Origin: JANLTX01 sp049840835
Lineage (GTDB): Bacteria; Armatimonadota; Armatimonadia; Armatimonadales; Armatimonadaceae
Direction: 5' to 3'
Length of the DNA: 64,000 nucleotides
Assembly: GCA_049840835.1 (NCBI GenBank)
Contig: JASGJG010000016.1
Span: forward strand, 186,001 to 250,000
In this document: piece by piece, positions 26,661 through 35,991 of the stretch
How positions within the stretch are numbered: position 1 is the stretch's first letter
How the letters are laid out: every line of letters begins with the position of its first letter
Position numbers and translations under genes: made by a program
Notes under the pieces: generated by a model
Told to the model about the DNA's origin: nothing
What the model saw: only the letters and a program-made list of their open reading frames with translations
The model's database searches: none

Positions 26661-27818
26661 CTAGCTTCTTCGCCGTAAGAAGGCCGGAATGTCGATGCTA
26701 TCCCCCGGTGTGGGGGTAGTGCGGGTGGGTTCTTTTTCTTTCTCCCGCTCCCCTTCGCTCTCAGACACACGCAAGCTGGGTGCAGTTGCAGGTTCTGGTT
26801 GGCGGGCGAACAGCGGCTCCACTTTTTTGCGTGGCGCGCTTGCCGAAAAACCCGTGGCCAGGACCGTGATGCGTACCGCACCAGAGAGGCGCGGGTCTAC
26901 GACGGTGCCGAAGATGATATTCGCATCCTCACCGTCTGTTCCCTCCCGGATTAGCTCCAGGGCCTCGTTGACTTCACTTAACGTCAGATCCGGACCGGCT
27001 GTGACATTCACCAGAACCGCACGTGCACCGGCGATTTCGGTCTCCAGTAGCGGGGAGTTGATAGCGGCCTGAGCCGCCTCGGTAGCCCGGTGGTCACCCT
27101 CGGAGAACCCGATACCCATAAGGGCAGTACCCGCATCCTGCATCACGGACTTCACATCGGCAAAGTCGACGTTGATGAGACCGGGAATGGTGATGATATC
27201 GGAGATACCCGCAACACCCTGACGCAGCACTTCATCGGCCTCTTTGAAGGCATCCATGAGGGTGGCACGGCGCTCTACAACGTTCAGCAAGCGGTCGTTG
27301 GGGATAACGATAACGGTGTCTACATGGCCTTTCAGGCGGTCGATGCCCTCTTCGGCATAGCGCGCCCGGCGGGGTCCTTCGAACTTAAACGGCTTCGTGA
27401 CCACGGCAACGGTGAGAACGCCCATTTCCTTGGCGATCTCTGCAATCACAGGTGCAGCACCAGTACCGGTACCACCACCCATACCTGCCGTGATGAAGAC
27501 CATATCGGTCCCATCGAGGACCTTCTGAATCTCGGAACGGCTCTCATCGGCGGAGGCGCGACCCTTCTCTGGATCGCCGCCAGCCCCAAGGCCATTGGTC
27601 AAACGTGTACCAAGCTGAAGCGTATTCTCCGCAGCGGCAGTCTTGAGCACCTGAATGTCGGTGTTCATTGCCCAGAACTCTACCCCGGCAAGTCCCGACT
27701 CAATCATGCGATTGACGGCGTTCTGTCCGCCACCACCAACACCAACCACTTTAATCTTGGCTGCCAGAACATCTGTGCTCATATCAGTCACTGCACCCGC
27801 CCCTTCGACTTCTGCCAT
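26661..27818 (-). CDS. ftsZ: Cell division GTPase FtsZ
   Basis: 385 aa. N-terminal KIKVVGVGGGGQNAVNRMI, the tubulin signature GMGGGTGTG (about residue 115), the T5-T6 segment RRARYAEEGIDRL, and the T7 loop NVDFADVKSVMQDAG are all intact. A charged, low-complexity linker (about 330-370, rich in Glu, Lys, Arg and Thr) leads to the C-terminal peptide DIPAFLRRRS, which in other bacteria binds FtsA and related partners. Forms the Z ring. Start ATG at 27818; an extended -10 promoter lies between ftsA and ftsZ, so it can be expressed separately from the upstream cluster. Confidence 0.97.
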   Translation of the reverse strand: MAEVEGAGAVTDMSTDVLAAKIKVVGVGGGGQNAVNRMIESGLAGVEFWAMNTDIQVLKTAAAENTLQLGTRLTNGLGAGGDPEKGRASADESRSEIQKVLDGTDMVFITAGMGGGTGTGAAPVIAEIAKEMGVLTVAVVTKPFKFEGPRRARYAEEGIDRLKGHVDTVIVIPNDRLLNVVERRATLMDAFKEADEVLRQGVAGISDIITIPGLINVDFADVKSVMQDAGTALMGIGFSEGDHRATEAAQAAINSPLLETEIAGARAVLVNVTAGPDLTLSEVNEALELIREGTDGEDANIIFGTVVDPRLSGAVRITVLATGFSASAPRKKVEPLFARQPEPATAPSLRVSESEGEREKEKEPTRTTPTPGDSIDIPAFLRRRS

Positions 27819-27850
27819 TAGGAATCCAATCTGCTAAAAACAGTCAGGAG

Positions 27851-27859
27851 ATTATATCA
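27851..27859 (-). promoter_or_regulatory. Internal ftsZ promoter, extended -10 (TGATATAAT)
   Basis: On the minus strand TGA immediately precedes a perfect TATAAT in the 66-nt ftsA-ftsZ gap; a weak TTCGTT is 17 bp upstream. Predicted start near 27844 leaves a leader of about 25 nt before the ATG. Confidence 0.7.
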
Positions 27860-27884
27860 GGTTAATAGTACAAAACGAATAAAA

Positions 27885-29048
27885 CTATCGTTTGCTACTA
27901 CTTTTGCGTAAAATGGAATCCAGTAAGGCGCGCCAACCGCGTTGGGAGGCGCGAGATGACGGATGAGCGCCCCAGAGGGCGAGTCCTACCGCACAGGAAA
28001 GCATCGGATCGTTACTCGCTTCGCTTGGTCCAGCCACCCGCGCAGGGCCTCCCAGAATCTCTTGAGCGACTTCCGCAGCACCGAACAAGCGTGCCCCCCC
28101 GCCAGTAATTACACACCCGCCGGGCAACAATCCGTTCACCCCGGCGCGAGCCCGACCAGCGGCAACCAGCTCGAAAATCTCCGCCATACGTGCCAGAGTG
28201 ACCTCTTCTACAGCAGGGTCTCGCTCTGCGGGGTTGTAGGAGCACTTCAGTTGCTCGGCAGCATCGCGGGTCATTCCCAGCCCCAGCGCAAGATCCAGGG
28301 TAACCCGCTCTCCTCCCAGCGGCACAAACCCGCTTGCCAGCACCTCGCCGCCCTCGAACACAGCCCAGCCGGTTATACTAGCTCCCAAGTCCAGGCAGAG
28401 AACGCCCAGCTCGCGCTCTTGCTCGGTCAGCGAAGCCGAGGCGGAGGCCAATGGAGCCAGCACGGGCTCGGCAATGGTCAGCCCCGCGCCTTCGACCGCT
28501 CGCGCCAGATTCTTCAGGTGCGACGATAGCCCGGTGACGATATGAGTTTCGACTTCCAGGCGGAGGCCAGACATGCCTACCGGGTTCTTGATACCGTCTT
28601 GACCGTCTAAGTGGAACTGGCGAACCAGAACCTGTAGAATCTCGCGCTCGGGAGGCAGTACGATTTGCTGTGCTTGCTTAACGACCTGCTTGATGTCCGC
28701 CGTGCGAACTTCCTGGTCGGTGGCAGAGACCGCACCGACTCCACGGGTGTTCAAGCTGGAGAGATGCTCTCCGGCAACACTGAGGATAACCTTGCCCAGG
28801 TTGGCGCGTGCCCGGTTCTCAGCATCGGCAACGGCGGCGGCTATCGCACGTGAAGCATCGTCTAAATCCGTAACTACGCCACGGCGGATACCGGCGGAGG
28901 GCGCGGTACCACAGGCGAGAACTTTTATCTGACTGGCGCCAGTGGCCTCAGCGACCAGCGCCCGAACGACGCTACCACCGACATCCAGCCCTACAACAAG
29001 CTCCGCCTCCGGCACGTCAGACGCCCGGCGTGCTCTGACGGCGGGCAA
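27885..29048 (-). CDS. ftsA: Cell division protein FtsA
   Basis: 387 aa actin-fold protein. Phosphate-1 motif LVVGLDVGGSVVRALVAE near the N-terminus, SHF/1C insertion region, phosphate-2 motif LCLDLGASITGWAVFEGGE, and adenosine motif GGCVITGGGARLFGA. It ends in a basic amphipathic helix (WRALLDSILRKSSSKR), the membrane-targeting sequence that tethers FtsZ to the membrane. Directly downstream of sbp with a 32-nt overlap of the frames, and upstream of ftsZ. Confidence 0.95.
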   Translation of the reverse strand: MPAVRARRASDVPEAELVVGLDVGGSVVRALVAEATGASQIKVLACGTAPSAGIRRGVVTDLDDASRAIAAAVADAENRARANLGKVILSVAGEHLSSLNTRGVGAVSATDQEVRTADIKQVVKQAQQIVLPPEREILQVLVRQFHLDGQDGIKNPVGMSGLRLEVETHIVTGLSSHLKNLARAVEGAGLTIAEPVLAPLASASASLTEQERELGVLCLDLGASITGWAVFEGGEVLASGFVPLGGERVTLDLALGLGMTRDAAEQLKCSYNPAERDPAVEEVTLARMAEIFELVAAGRARAGVNGLLPGGCVITGGGARLFGAAEVAQEILGGPARVAGPSEASNDPMLSCAVGLALWGAHPSSRASQRGWRALLDSILRKSSSKR

Positions 29049-29394
29049 GCTCCCTATTTGTTAGCCAGAACCGGCGAATCAAAGAGAGGTTCAGGAACAC
29101 ACGCCCCCCCAGCATGACCACGGCAGCCAGGAACAGATCGACTCCGATTCTATCGCCTAGATAGGCAAGCGCTGCAGCGAGCAGCGTGTTCATTACAAAC
29201 CCGGAGAGGAAGATATCGTCGTGAAACTTCCCTTCCAATCCGGAGCGGATACCGCCGCAGATCGAGTCCAGTCCGGCCAGTGCGGCAAGACTCAGATAAG
29301 ACGCCATGCCGTCGGGCAACGTAAGGGTCGAAAGATAAACAGCCACGAATCCGGCGACACCACCCGCCACGGGCACCATATAGCTCCAGCGCAT
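29017..29394 (-). CDS. sbp: Small basic protein Sbp (DUF1290)
   Basis: 125 aa with four hydrophobic segments (MVPVAGGVAGFVAVYLSTLT, SYLSLAALAGLDSICGGIR, FLSGFVMNTLLAAALAYLG, LFLAAVVMLGGRVFLNLSL). The LAALAGLDSICGGIRSGLEG stretch with the following KFHDDIFLSGF is diagnostic for DUF1290/Sbp. In Bacillus subtilis sbp lies directly before ftsA, preceded by DUF881 genes, exactly the order seen here. Function unknown; membrane protein linked to division by context. The frame overlaps the ftsA start by 32 nt. Confidence 0.9.
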   Translation of the reverse strand: MRWSYMVPVAGGVAGFVAVYLSTLTLPDGMASYLSLAALAGLDSICGGIRSGLEGKFHDDIFLSGFVMNTLLAAALAYLGDRIGVDLFLAAVVMLGGRVFLNLSLIRRFWLTNRELARRQSTPGV

Positions 29395-29399
29395 GGTTG

Positions 29400-30275
29400 T
29401 TACTTCTTCCCCTTCTCTTCTTGAGCAGCCGCGACTCCGGGCAGGGTCCCTGCACCCGCTTTACCCTGAGCTTCCGACTTATTCAGTGCTGCATCTGCCT
29501 TGCCTTCTGTGGCTGTATGCGAGAAGCGAATAGGTGCTGCCCCGGCGAAGGCGGGTAGAGTGAGCGAGTCGAACTTATCTACGGAGAACATAGTGGGATC
29601 TTTCTCCGCAATCGTATCTCGTGCACCACCATTGATCAGCAGGGCAGACATCATGGTGTCTTTATTCCCCACTGCTTTGATTTCAAACGGTGGAGCGACC
29701 GGTATGTTGTTGATAAGAACCGTCGGGCCTACACAACGGATTGCAGTCCAGGGAGTCACTCGCTGGTCGTTCACTGCAACCGCTTCTGCACCTGCCGCGC
29801 GCAGTTCGTTCACCACTGTGAGAATATCGGCATCATGAATGTTATAGGGCTTGACAAGCTCTGCATAAGCTTCTGGTCCCATTTTCTTGATTTCCGGCGG
29901 GATATTCTTGGCATCTCGCAGGGTCACCGTAATGCCAGGCCCTGTAGCAGCCTGCAGCCCTAGCGCCAGGTTCGCCTTATCTAGCTCTTCACTGACCATC
30001 TTAGCAGCATGAGAATCGTCGTTGACGGCCGCCTCACGGTACTTGCCCAGCTGCTTGCGCAGCTCAGCAATCTGTCGGCGCTGGTCTTCGGAGTCCTCCC
30101 GCAGCTGGGCATAGGCGCCAGCCATGAGTCCTGGCCGGGTGCCGCCTAACTGGAGTGCCCGGAGCTTGTCCTGAGTTTTCAAAGAGAGGGCCAAGAGCGC
30201 CCCTAAAATAGTAGATAGAATCGTTACCTGACTGAGCCAGGGACGGTATCGAATTGGCGACGAAAAGACGCTCAT
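29400..30275 (-). CDS. DUF881 protein (YlxW/YlxX type)
   Basis: 291 aa with one N-terminal membrane helix (SQVTILSTILGALLALSL), a coiled coil (EDQRRQIAELRKQLGKYRE) and the extracytoplasmic DUF881 domain: ITVTLRDAKNIPPEI, then DADILTVVNELRAAGAEAVA, NDQRVTPWTAIRCVGPTVLI and APPFEIKAVGNKDTM. The C-terminal tail is Ala/Gly/Lys-rich. In Bacillus two such genes (ylxW and ylxX) lie between divIB and sbp; only one is present here. Function is unknown but it is part of the division gene block. Confidence 0.9.
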   Translation of the reverse strand: MSVFSSPIRYRPWLSQVTILSTILGALLALSLKTQDKLRALQLGGTRPGLMAGAYAQLREDSEDQRRQIAELRKQLGKYREAAVNDDSHAAKMVSEELDKANLALGLQAATGPGITVTLRDAKNIPPEIKKMGPEAYAELVKPYNIHDADILTVVNELRAAGAEAVAVNDQRVTPWTAIRCVGPTVLINNIPVAPPFEIKAVGNKDTMMSALLINGGARDTIAEKDPTMFSVDKFDSLTLPAFAGAAPIRFSHTATEGKADAALNKSEAQGKAGAGTLPGVAAAQEEKGKK

Positions 30276-30284
30276 AAAAATAGC

Positions 30285-31112
30285 CTACAGCAACGGGTGT
30301 CCGGGAGTCGCCATAGCGGTCTTGGGCAGTACCGCAGGAGCATCCCAGGCGTACAGGTTCACGTAGTCGATATCGTACCCCGCTCGGATCTCCGGGTAGT
30401 CCGTTACCAGTCTGGTAAGGGTTTCCAGCTTGCGCTCCAGCTGTACAGGAGTTCCAAGGCGGACCGGCATACCGCCATCACTATTTAAGCACACCTTTCC
30501 TCCGGATTCCAGCGATATGCTGGCCAATCGGAACTCCGGGTGCGCCTTGCTCCAGCCCAGGCAAGTTTGCAGAGTTTTCATCGTTGACTCCGAAAGCACT
30601 GTACCTGGCTTGAGAGTTATGCCATCGCGCATCAGAATCATTGGGAGTGTATGTGCAGGCGCCGAAACAGTTCGAAAGGCGACACCGTACCTATCCACTT
30701 CCCACCACTGACCGCTTACTTTTGCAGACATAGTTGCCACGCGCTCCTGCACCTGCACTACTAGCGTATCAGGCCAGCGCTGCCAGACCTGGGCACTCGC
30801 TAGCAGCGGCTCTTCTTTCAGCGCTGCCTCAAGATGCCGAGGGGAGACTTTGATCAATGGCGTGCCAGCAGTCACAGCCAGGCGCTGAAGCAGCACCTCC
30901 TGCGATGCCATTTGATTCCCAAATAGGGCGACAGCCTTTAGCTGAAAGCGAGGCGAGTACAGCAGTGCTGCTAGAAACTCAGCCAGCAGCCCAACCAGCA
31001 GAAACGGCAGAATGCGAGGAATGAGGGCCACCCGACGGCGATTAGGGCGACGTGATTGACGACGCGCGGGCGCAGGGGCCGGTGTGGGTCGCCGACGAGT
31101 GGTCTTTTTCAT
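30285..31112 (-). CDS. ftsQ: Cell division protein FtsQ (DivIB)
   Basis: 275 aa. A very basic cytoplasmic tail of about 30 residues (TRRRPTPAPAPARRQSRRPN), one membrane helix (ILPFLLVGLLAEFLAALLY), then a POTRA domain (FQLKAVALFGNQMASQEVLL through LASAQVWQRWPDTLVVQVQE) and the FtsQ beta domain with WEVDRYGVAF. It bridges cytoplasmic and periplasmic divisome proteins. The start overlaps the ddl stop by 4 nt, and the next gene follows after 9 nt. Confidence 0.9.
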   Translation of the reverse strand: MKKTTRRRPTPAPAPARRQSRRPNRRRVALIPRILPFLLVGLLAEFLAALLYSPRFQLKAVALFGNQMASQEVLLQRLAVTAGTPLIKVSPRHLEAALKEEPLLASAQVWQRWPDTLVVQVQERVATMSAKVSGQWWEVDRYGVAFRTVSAPAHTLPMILMRDGITLKPGTVLSESTMKTLQTCLGWSKAHPEFRLASISLESGGKVCLNSDGGMPVRLGTPVQLERKLETLTRLVTDYPEIRAGYDIDYVNLYAWDAPAVLPKTAMATPGHPLL

Positions 31113-32137
31113 CGTTTCTCCTGTAAGGCATAGCCGATCAGCTTCTCTAAAAGCTCTGAGAACGAGATCCCTGCCGCCGCCGCTGCCTTGGGTAACAGCG
31201 AGGTGGGAGTCATACCGGGAATCGTGTTGGTCTCCAGTACCACGCAGCCATCTTCGGTCACGAACATATCCGTGCGGCTCATGCCACGGCAGCCCAGCGC
31301 TCTATGGCACTCCAGCGCCAGCAGCTTGGCCTCATAGGTAGCGTCTTCCCCTATCTCCGCGGGGCAGATCTCCACCGCGCCGGTCTCGCCTGTGCTGTAC
31401 TTAGCTGTGAAGTCAAAGAACCCATCTTTGGCGATAATCTCGACCGGCGGCAGTGCGAATGCGTCTAAATCATTCCCTAAAACAGCCACCGTAATCTCGC
31501 GCCCCACCAGGCATTCTTCTACCAGGGCATGGGTATCGTAGCGCAGAGCATCCTCCAGCGCGGTCTTCACGCCTTCGGCCTCTTTGACAATGGTCGTACC
31601 GTAGCTGCTTCCCTGGCGATTCGGCTTCACGACTACCGGAAACCCTAGCTGGAGAGCGATTTCCTGAGGCGCTTTCCGGAGCCGGGGGCCATCGTTTTTG
31701 GCAAAGAGCATCCCGGCGGGCACGGGTACCCCGCTAGCCTGCAGCAGAGTCTTGCAGCGGACCTTATCCATGGCAAGCGCAGACGCCAATACGCCACTCC
31801 CGGTATAGGGAATACGTAGCATCTCTAAGAACCCCTGCACGGTGCCATCTTCTCCACCGGGGCCATGCAGCGCCACAAAGACCACATCCGGGCGCTCACC
31901 GGGTGCGAGCCGGGGTAGCTCAGTCAGCGATGTCGCCTCACCCGTCTCTGCAGGCAATGGCAGTGCGGGGCGGGCAGAGTCGGGAAGCTCCAGCCGCCCG
32001 GTCTTGGTATCTATGGCGAAGACATCAAACTTCGCCGGGTCGAGTGAGTTGAGAACCTGTGTTCCCGTCTTGAGGGAAACACCTCGTTCGGCGGAGTCTC
32101 CGCCCATCAACACCACGACTTTTTTCTTCTGACTCAT
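31109..32137 (-). CDS. ddl: D-alanine--D-alanine ligase
   Basis: 342 aa ATP-grasp enzyme, normal length. N-terminal VVVLMGGDSAERGVSLKTG, PDVVFVALHGPGGEDGTVQG, then the ATP-binding GFPVVVKPNRQGSSYGTTIV and the metal-binding C-terminus VLETNTIPGMTPTSLLPKAA. It makes the D-Ala-D-Ala dipeptide used by MurF. Its place between murC and ftsQ is common in Proteobacteria and other phyla. The start is 12 nt after murC. Confidence 0.96.
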   Translation of the reverse strand: MSQKKKVVVLMGGDSAERGVSLKTGTQVLNSLDPAKFDVFAIDTKTGRLELPDSARPALPLPAETGEATSLTELPRLAPGERPDVVFVALHGPGGEDGTVQGFLEMLRIPYTGSGVLASALAMDKVRCKTLLQASGVPVPAGMLFAKNDGPRLRKAPQEIALQLGFPVVVKPNRQGSSYGTTIVKEAEGVKTALEDALRYDTHALVEECLVGREITVAVLGNDLDAFALPPVEIIAKDGFFDFTAKYSTGETGAVEICPAEIGEDATYEAKLLALECHRALGCRGMSRTDMFVTEDGCVVLETNTIPGMTPTSLLPKAAAAAGISFSELLEKLIGYALQEKR

Positions 32138-32149
32138 ATTGTTCTTGTT

Positions 32150-33517
32150 TTAGAGCGCCAGGAACGCCTCGGCCTGCTCGCGGATATTTCCCGCACCCAT
32201 AAAGATAGCGACATCGCCGGGCTGTAGTTCCGCTTTCAGCCTCTCCGGGAGCGCAAATCGGTCCGCAATCAGGGAGGCACCGGGGACTTTTCCTGCCAGC
32301 AATTCTATCAGGCCCTCTTGTTTCGGTTCGCGCGCCAGATAGATATCTGTTAAATACACCGCATAGGCGCCGCCATTGGCGAGAGCGTCTGCGAACTGCT
32401 CCAGAAAGTCATTGGTACGTGATGGCAAGTGCGGCTGGAAGATTGCCACTAGCCTACTGTTCGGATACGCCTGCCGTGCTCCCTGGAGTGTCGCGCGAAT
32501 CTCCGTGGGATGGTGCGCGTAGTCGTCGATCACAAGCACGCCATTGGCTGTTTCTCCCAGTCTTTCGAATCGACGCCCGGTACCCGTGAACGATTCCAGT
32601 CCCTGGACAACGAAATCGATAGGAATTCCATCCAGCGCTTCGGCGACGGCAGCAGCTCCCAACGCGTTGAGAACATTATGCCGGCCAGGAACCTGCAAGT
32701 GCACTTCCGCTATCTCTTCTTCCGAGGAATATCCTAGAAGACGGAAGTCGGTGCCTTCCTCATCGGGTGACCATACTCCCCCGGCAAACCCATAGCTTCC
32801 TGTATGGCCCCACTTATTCCCGATGATATTGCGCGCAACACTCAGTGCAATATCGGTACAGCAAATCGCCTGTTGGGAGTTCTTGATGAAGCGCCGAAAC
32901 GCGGCGTAGAAGTTCTCCTCGCTGCCATGAAAATCCAGGTGATCCGGTTCCGCATTGAGAATCAGAGAAAGCGATGGTTTGAGCCAGTCCAGCCCACCAT
33001 AGGCTTCGCAGGCTTCGGCAACGACTAAGTCCGGATCGCCCGATTGTGCATTGCCGCCAATCAGTGGTAGGTCACCACCAATAAGCACCGTGGGGTTCAG
33101 ACCAGCGTGTACCAATATGCTGGCTACCATACCTGTAGTCGTCGTCTTGCCATGTGTACCCGCGACGCAGACAGATATCTTCGCGGCGTTTACGACACTA
33201 CCCAGAGCCTCGGGACGTTTGAAGATCGGAATGCCACGCCGCTCGGCTTCCGTGACCTCAGGGTTCTCGCCTTTCACCGCATCCGTCACTATCACCGCAA
33301 CGACCTCGGCAGGCACGTTTTCGGCGGCGTGAGGCCCAGACGCGATAGTACAGCCTGCGGACTCCAACCGTTCTCTCGTTGCCGCCTGGATGCCAGGGTC
33401 CGAGCCCGATACCAGATGCCCCCGGCTGGCCAGCACGAACGCCAGAGCGCTCATACCGGCACCACCGATGCCGACAAAATGGAGAGGACCGTCCGGGAGC
33501 GGGCGAGGATCTGGCAC
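32150..33517 (-). CDS. murC: UDP-N-acetylmuramate--L-alanine ligase MurC
   Basis: 455 aa. N-terminal Rossmann motif LHFVGIGGAGMSALAFVLAS, the Mur-ligase P-loop CVAGTHGKTTTTGMVASIL, EACEAYGGLDWLKPSLSLIL, NAEPDHLDFHG, and the C-terminal domain with VIDDYAHHPTEIRATLQGAR. Adds L-Ala to UDP-MurNAc. In most clusters murG lies between ftsW and murC; here murC starts 1 nt after ftsW stops, so murG (and murB) must be elsewhere. Confidence 0.96.
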   Translation of the reverse strand: MPDPRPLPDGPLHFVGIGGAGMSALAFVLASRGHLVSGSDPGIQAATRERLESAGCTIASGPHAAENVPAEVVAVIVTDAVKGENPEVTEAERRGIPIFKRPEALGSVVNAAKISVCVAGTHGKTTTTGMVASILVHAGLNPTVLIGGDLPLIGGNAQSGDPDLVVAEACEAYGGLDWLKPSLSLILNAEPDHLDFHGSEENFYAAFRRFIKNSQQAICCTDIALSVARNIIGNKWGHTGSYGFAGGVWSPDEEGTDFRLLGYSSEEEIAEVHLQVPGRHNVLNALGAAAVAEALDGIPIDFVVQGLESFTGTGRRFERLGETANGVLVIDDYAHHPTEIRATLQGARQAYPNSRLVAIFQPHLPSRTNDFLEQFADALANGGAYAVYLTDIYLAREPKQEGLIELLAGKVPGASLIADRFALPERLKAELQPGDVAIFMGAGNIREQAEAFLAL

Positions 33518-33518
33518 G

Positions 33519-34697
33519 CTAGCCTACCAGCTTCCTCAGAAACTCATCGCCCACGCGCCGGGTGTTCTCCGGACGCTTCTTCATGCCGCGATACGGGTGC
33601 ATGGAGACATTGAGCAGCACCCCCATGGCCATAAGGTTCGTTACCAGCGCCGACCCTCCGTAAGAAATAAAGGGCAAAGGCACCCCGGTGGCAGGCATAG
33701 AGGCGCTGACCACCGCCACGTTCACTAGAGCCTGCCCTATCACCATGATGGTGATGCCAACAGCCAGCAGCTGCCCCAGCGGGTCGTGAGACTCACAGGC
33801 GATGGAGAAGCCACGAAGCCCGAACACCATGTAGAGCATAAGAAGGCCGCACGCACCAATCCAGCCGGTTTCCTCGCCTAAGACTGCGAAGATAAAGTCC
33901 GTGTGGCGCTCCGGCAGTCCGCCCTTTCGCTTCTCACGGCTCTGCCCCAGCCCGGCCCCGGTCAGCCCACCTGTCCCCAACGCGATAGTAGAGTGGCGAA
34001 TCTGATAGCCAGTCAGCAGCGGGTCGGCATCGGGGTTGACGAACGTAATCACGCGCTTCCAGCGGTAGTTATCGAAGCCCTTGCCAGCGGCAGCGGCAAA
34101 GCCGAGGAGCCCGCAGAGTGCTATGATGCTCACCAGCCAGCGACCACGAGTGCCCGCCGCGAACAGCATACCGATAACGATCAGAAAGATAGTAACGGCA
34201 GTTCCCAGATCCGGCTGGCGCTCGGTGATAATCATGGGCACCGCACAGACCCCGAAAAGAACGGCGACCCCGCCCCACAGGTTTTTGACAATCCAGGTGC
34301 GGGTAGAGAGCAGCTGTGCCACAAAGAGAATCATGGCGAGTTTGACCAGCTCCGAGGGCTGAATCTGTAGCGGTCCGAAGACGAGCCAGCGACGTGCTCC
34401 CAGGCGCTCCGGGGCGAACTTGAGAGTGAGGGCGAGCAGTATCAGCGAGCCGACGAACGCCCAGACGGAGTGCCTGGAGAGCTTCCAGTACGGCACCTTC
34501 ATGAGACCGAACATCAGGACCAGCCCAAGCACAGCGGCAATCGCCTGCTTCTTTACAAACTGGAAGGGATTGGCCGCCTTCATCTCCATCGCGACGGCGT
34601 AGGTAGAATCATAGACCGCTACCAGCCCCAATGAGACCAGTGCCAGCAGCACGACGAATAGCCACCAGTCTGGCGCAAATGTTTTCTTCTCGTCCAT
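33519..34697 (-). CDS. ftsW: Peptidoglycan polymerase FtsW (SEDS family)
   Basis: 392 aa from the ATG at 34697, 7 nt after murD; a longer frame would overlap murD. About ten membrane segments, beginning WWLFVVLLALVSLGLVAVYD. SEDS landmarks include LVFGPLQIQPSELVKLAMIL, ITERQPDLGTAVTIFLIVIG, TGYQIRHSTIALGTGGLTGA, GLPERHTDFIFAVLGEETGW and the final GVPLPFISYGGSALVTNLMA. It polymerises glycan strands at the septum with FtsI. The C-terminus is basic and short. Confidence 0.95.
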   Translation of the reverse strand: MDEKKTFAPDWWLFVVLLALVSLGLVAVYDSTYAVAMEMKAANPFQFVKKQAIAAVLGLVLMFGLMKVPYWKLSRHSVWAFVGSLILLALTLKFAPERLGARRWLVFGPLQIQPSELVKLAMILFVAQLLSTRTWIVKNLWGGVAVLFGVCAVPMIITERQPDLGTAVTIFLIVIGMLFAAGTRGRWLVSIIALCGLLGFAAAAGKGFDNYRWKRVITFVNPDADPLLTGYQIRHSTIALGTGGLTGAGLGQSREKRKGGLPERHTDFIFAVLGEETGWIGACGLLMLYMVFGLRGFSIACESHDPLGQLLAVGITIMVIGQALVNVAVVSASMPATGVPLPFISYGGSALVTNLMAMGVLLNVSMHPYRGMKKRPENTRRVGDEFLRKLVG

Positions 34698-34704
34698 GGA
34701 ATCT

Positions 34705-35991
34705 CTACCCCCTCGCCCGTACCAGGTCACGGAATACCTGACCTCGGTGCTCAAAACTGTTGAACTGATCAAAGCTGGCGCAGCCCGGCACTAGAATCAC
34801 GGTCTCACCCGTCAGCGCTACTTTCGTCGCCTCAGCGACCGCACATTCCAGTGTTCCCGTAATGGTGAACGCACTGTAGCCCTGCCCGGAAAGCGCCTCA
34901 GAGAGCGCTTCGGCAGCATCGCCGATAAGCAAGACACGACGGGCTTTTTGCGCAAGAGCCGCTGTCATTTCGGTCAAATCGCCGCCCTTGTGCTTACCCC
35001 CACAAATCGCGATGATGCCCCCCTCGCAGGCATCCAGTGAGGCAGCGACGGCAGCCGGGTTGGTGCACATGGAGTTGTTTATCCAGACCACCCCGCCGGA
35101 CTCCCCAACTCGCTCCATACGATGCGCGACACCGGGAAACGCGGCCAACGCGGCATTAATAGTGGCATCATCGATACCCAGGGCACGAGCCATACGCGCG
35201 GCGGCATCGGCGTTGGCCAGGTTGTGCTTGCCCGGCACCAGGAGCTTTCGCTCGGGTGGGTTGTTGCCAGAGAACCAGTCTCGGCGTCCCTTGCCGCAAT
35301 CTTCGGCGAACCTCACCACCATCGGGTCATCGGCGTTCAGCACTGCGGTGTCGGACTCCTGCTGGTTCGCCAGAATCTTCGCTTTGTCGGCAGCGTAGGC
35401 ACCGAGGGATTCGTAGCGATCCATGTGGTCCACGGTCAGATTCAGCCAGGCGGCTACCTTCGGGCGAAATGTGCGGGTCTGTGCCAGCTGAAACGAGCTT
35501 AGCTCGGCTACCAAAATCGCGTTCTCGGGGGCATCATCTGCCGCTTGAATCAGCGGAGTGCGTACTCCGTTATCTTCTGCGATATTGCCGCAAACTCGAG
35601 TTTCCCGTCCGGCAGCGCGACAGATAGCCCCAAGCATGGCCGTGGTAGTCGTTTTCCCATTCGTGCCGGTGACAGCGGCTATCGGCGCTTTCGATAGTTC
35701 GTAGGCCAGCTCTATCTCGCTGATAACATCAAGCCCTCGCTCGCGGGCCTCTACCAGCGGCGGCGCACTCTCGGGTACTCCAGGGCTGGGAATCACGCGG
35801 GTGATGTCTGTAGGCAGCGCCGTTGTACCCGCCAGAACCTCCACCCCGTTTGCTTCCAGCGCGGCGATACTGTCGGCACTGAGCTGCTCAAGGGGCTTGG
35901 CATCGAGCACCACCACGCTCACGCCGCGCCGCGCCAGAGCACGTGCGGTAGCGATGCCTGTGGCAGCCAGACCGATGACGCCAACTTTCAC
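34705..35991 (-). CDS. murD: UDP-N-acetylmuramoylalanine--D-glutamate ligase MurD
   Basis: 428 aa. N-terminal nucleotide-binding fold KVGVIGLAATGIATARALAR, Mur-ligase P-loop AVTGTNGKTTTTAMLGAICR, VAELSSFQLAQTRTFRPKVA, NLTVDHMDRY and the C-terminal HRMERVGESGGVVWINNSMC segment (most species have NDSKAT here; Asn-Ser with Met-Cys is a variant). Ends VLVPGCASFDQF-type as ILVPGCASFDQFNSFEHRG. Adds D-Glu. The start overlaps the mraY stop by 4 nt. Confidence 0.95.
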   Translation of the reverse strand: MKVGVIGLAATGIATARALARRGVSVVVLDAKPLEQLSADSIAALEANGVEVLAGTTALPTDITRVIPSPGVPESAPPLVEARERGLDVISEIELAYELSKAPIAAVTGTNGKTTTTAMLGAICRAAGRETRVCGNIAEDNGVRTPLIQAADDAPENAILVAELSSFQLAQTRTFRPKVAAWLNLTVDHMDRYESLGAYAADKAKILANQQESDTAVLNADDPMVVRFAEDCGKGRRDWFSGNNPPERKLLVPGKHNLANADAAARMARALGIDDATINAALAAFPGVAHRMERVGESGGVVWINNSMCTNPAAVAASLDACEGGIIAICGGKHKGGDLTEMTAALAQKARRVLLIGDAAEALSEALSGQGYSAFTITGTLECAVAEATKVALTGETVILVPGCASFDQFNSFEHRGQVFRDLVRARG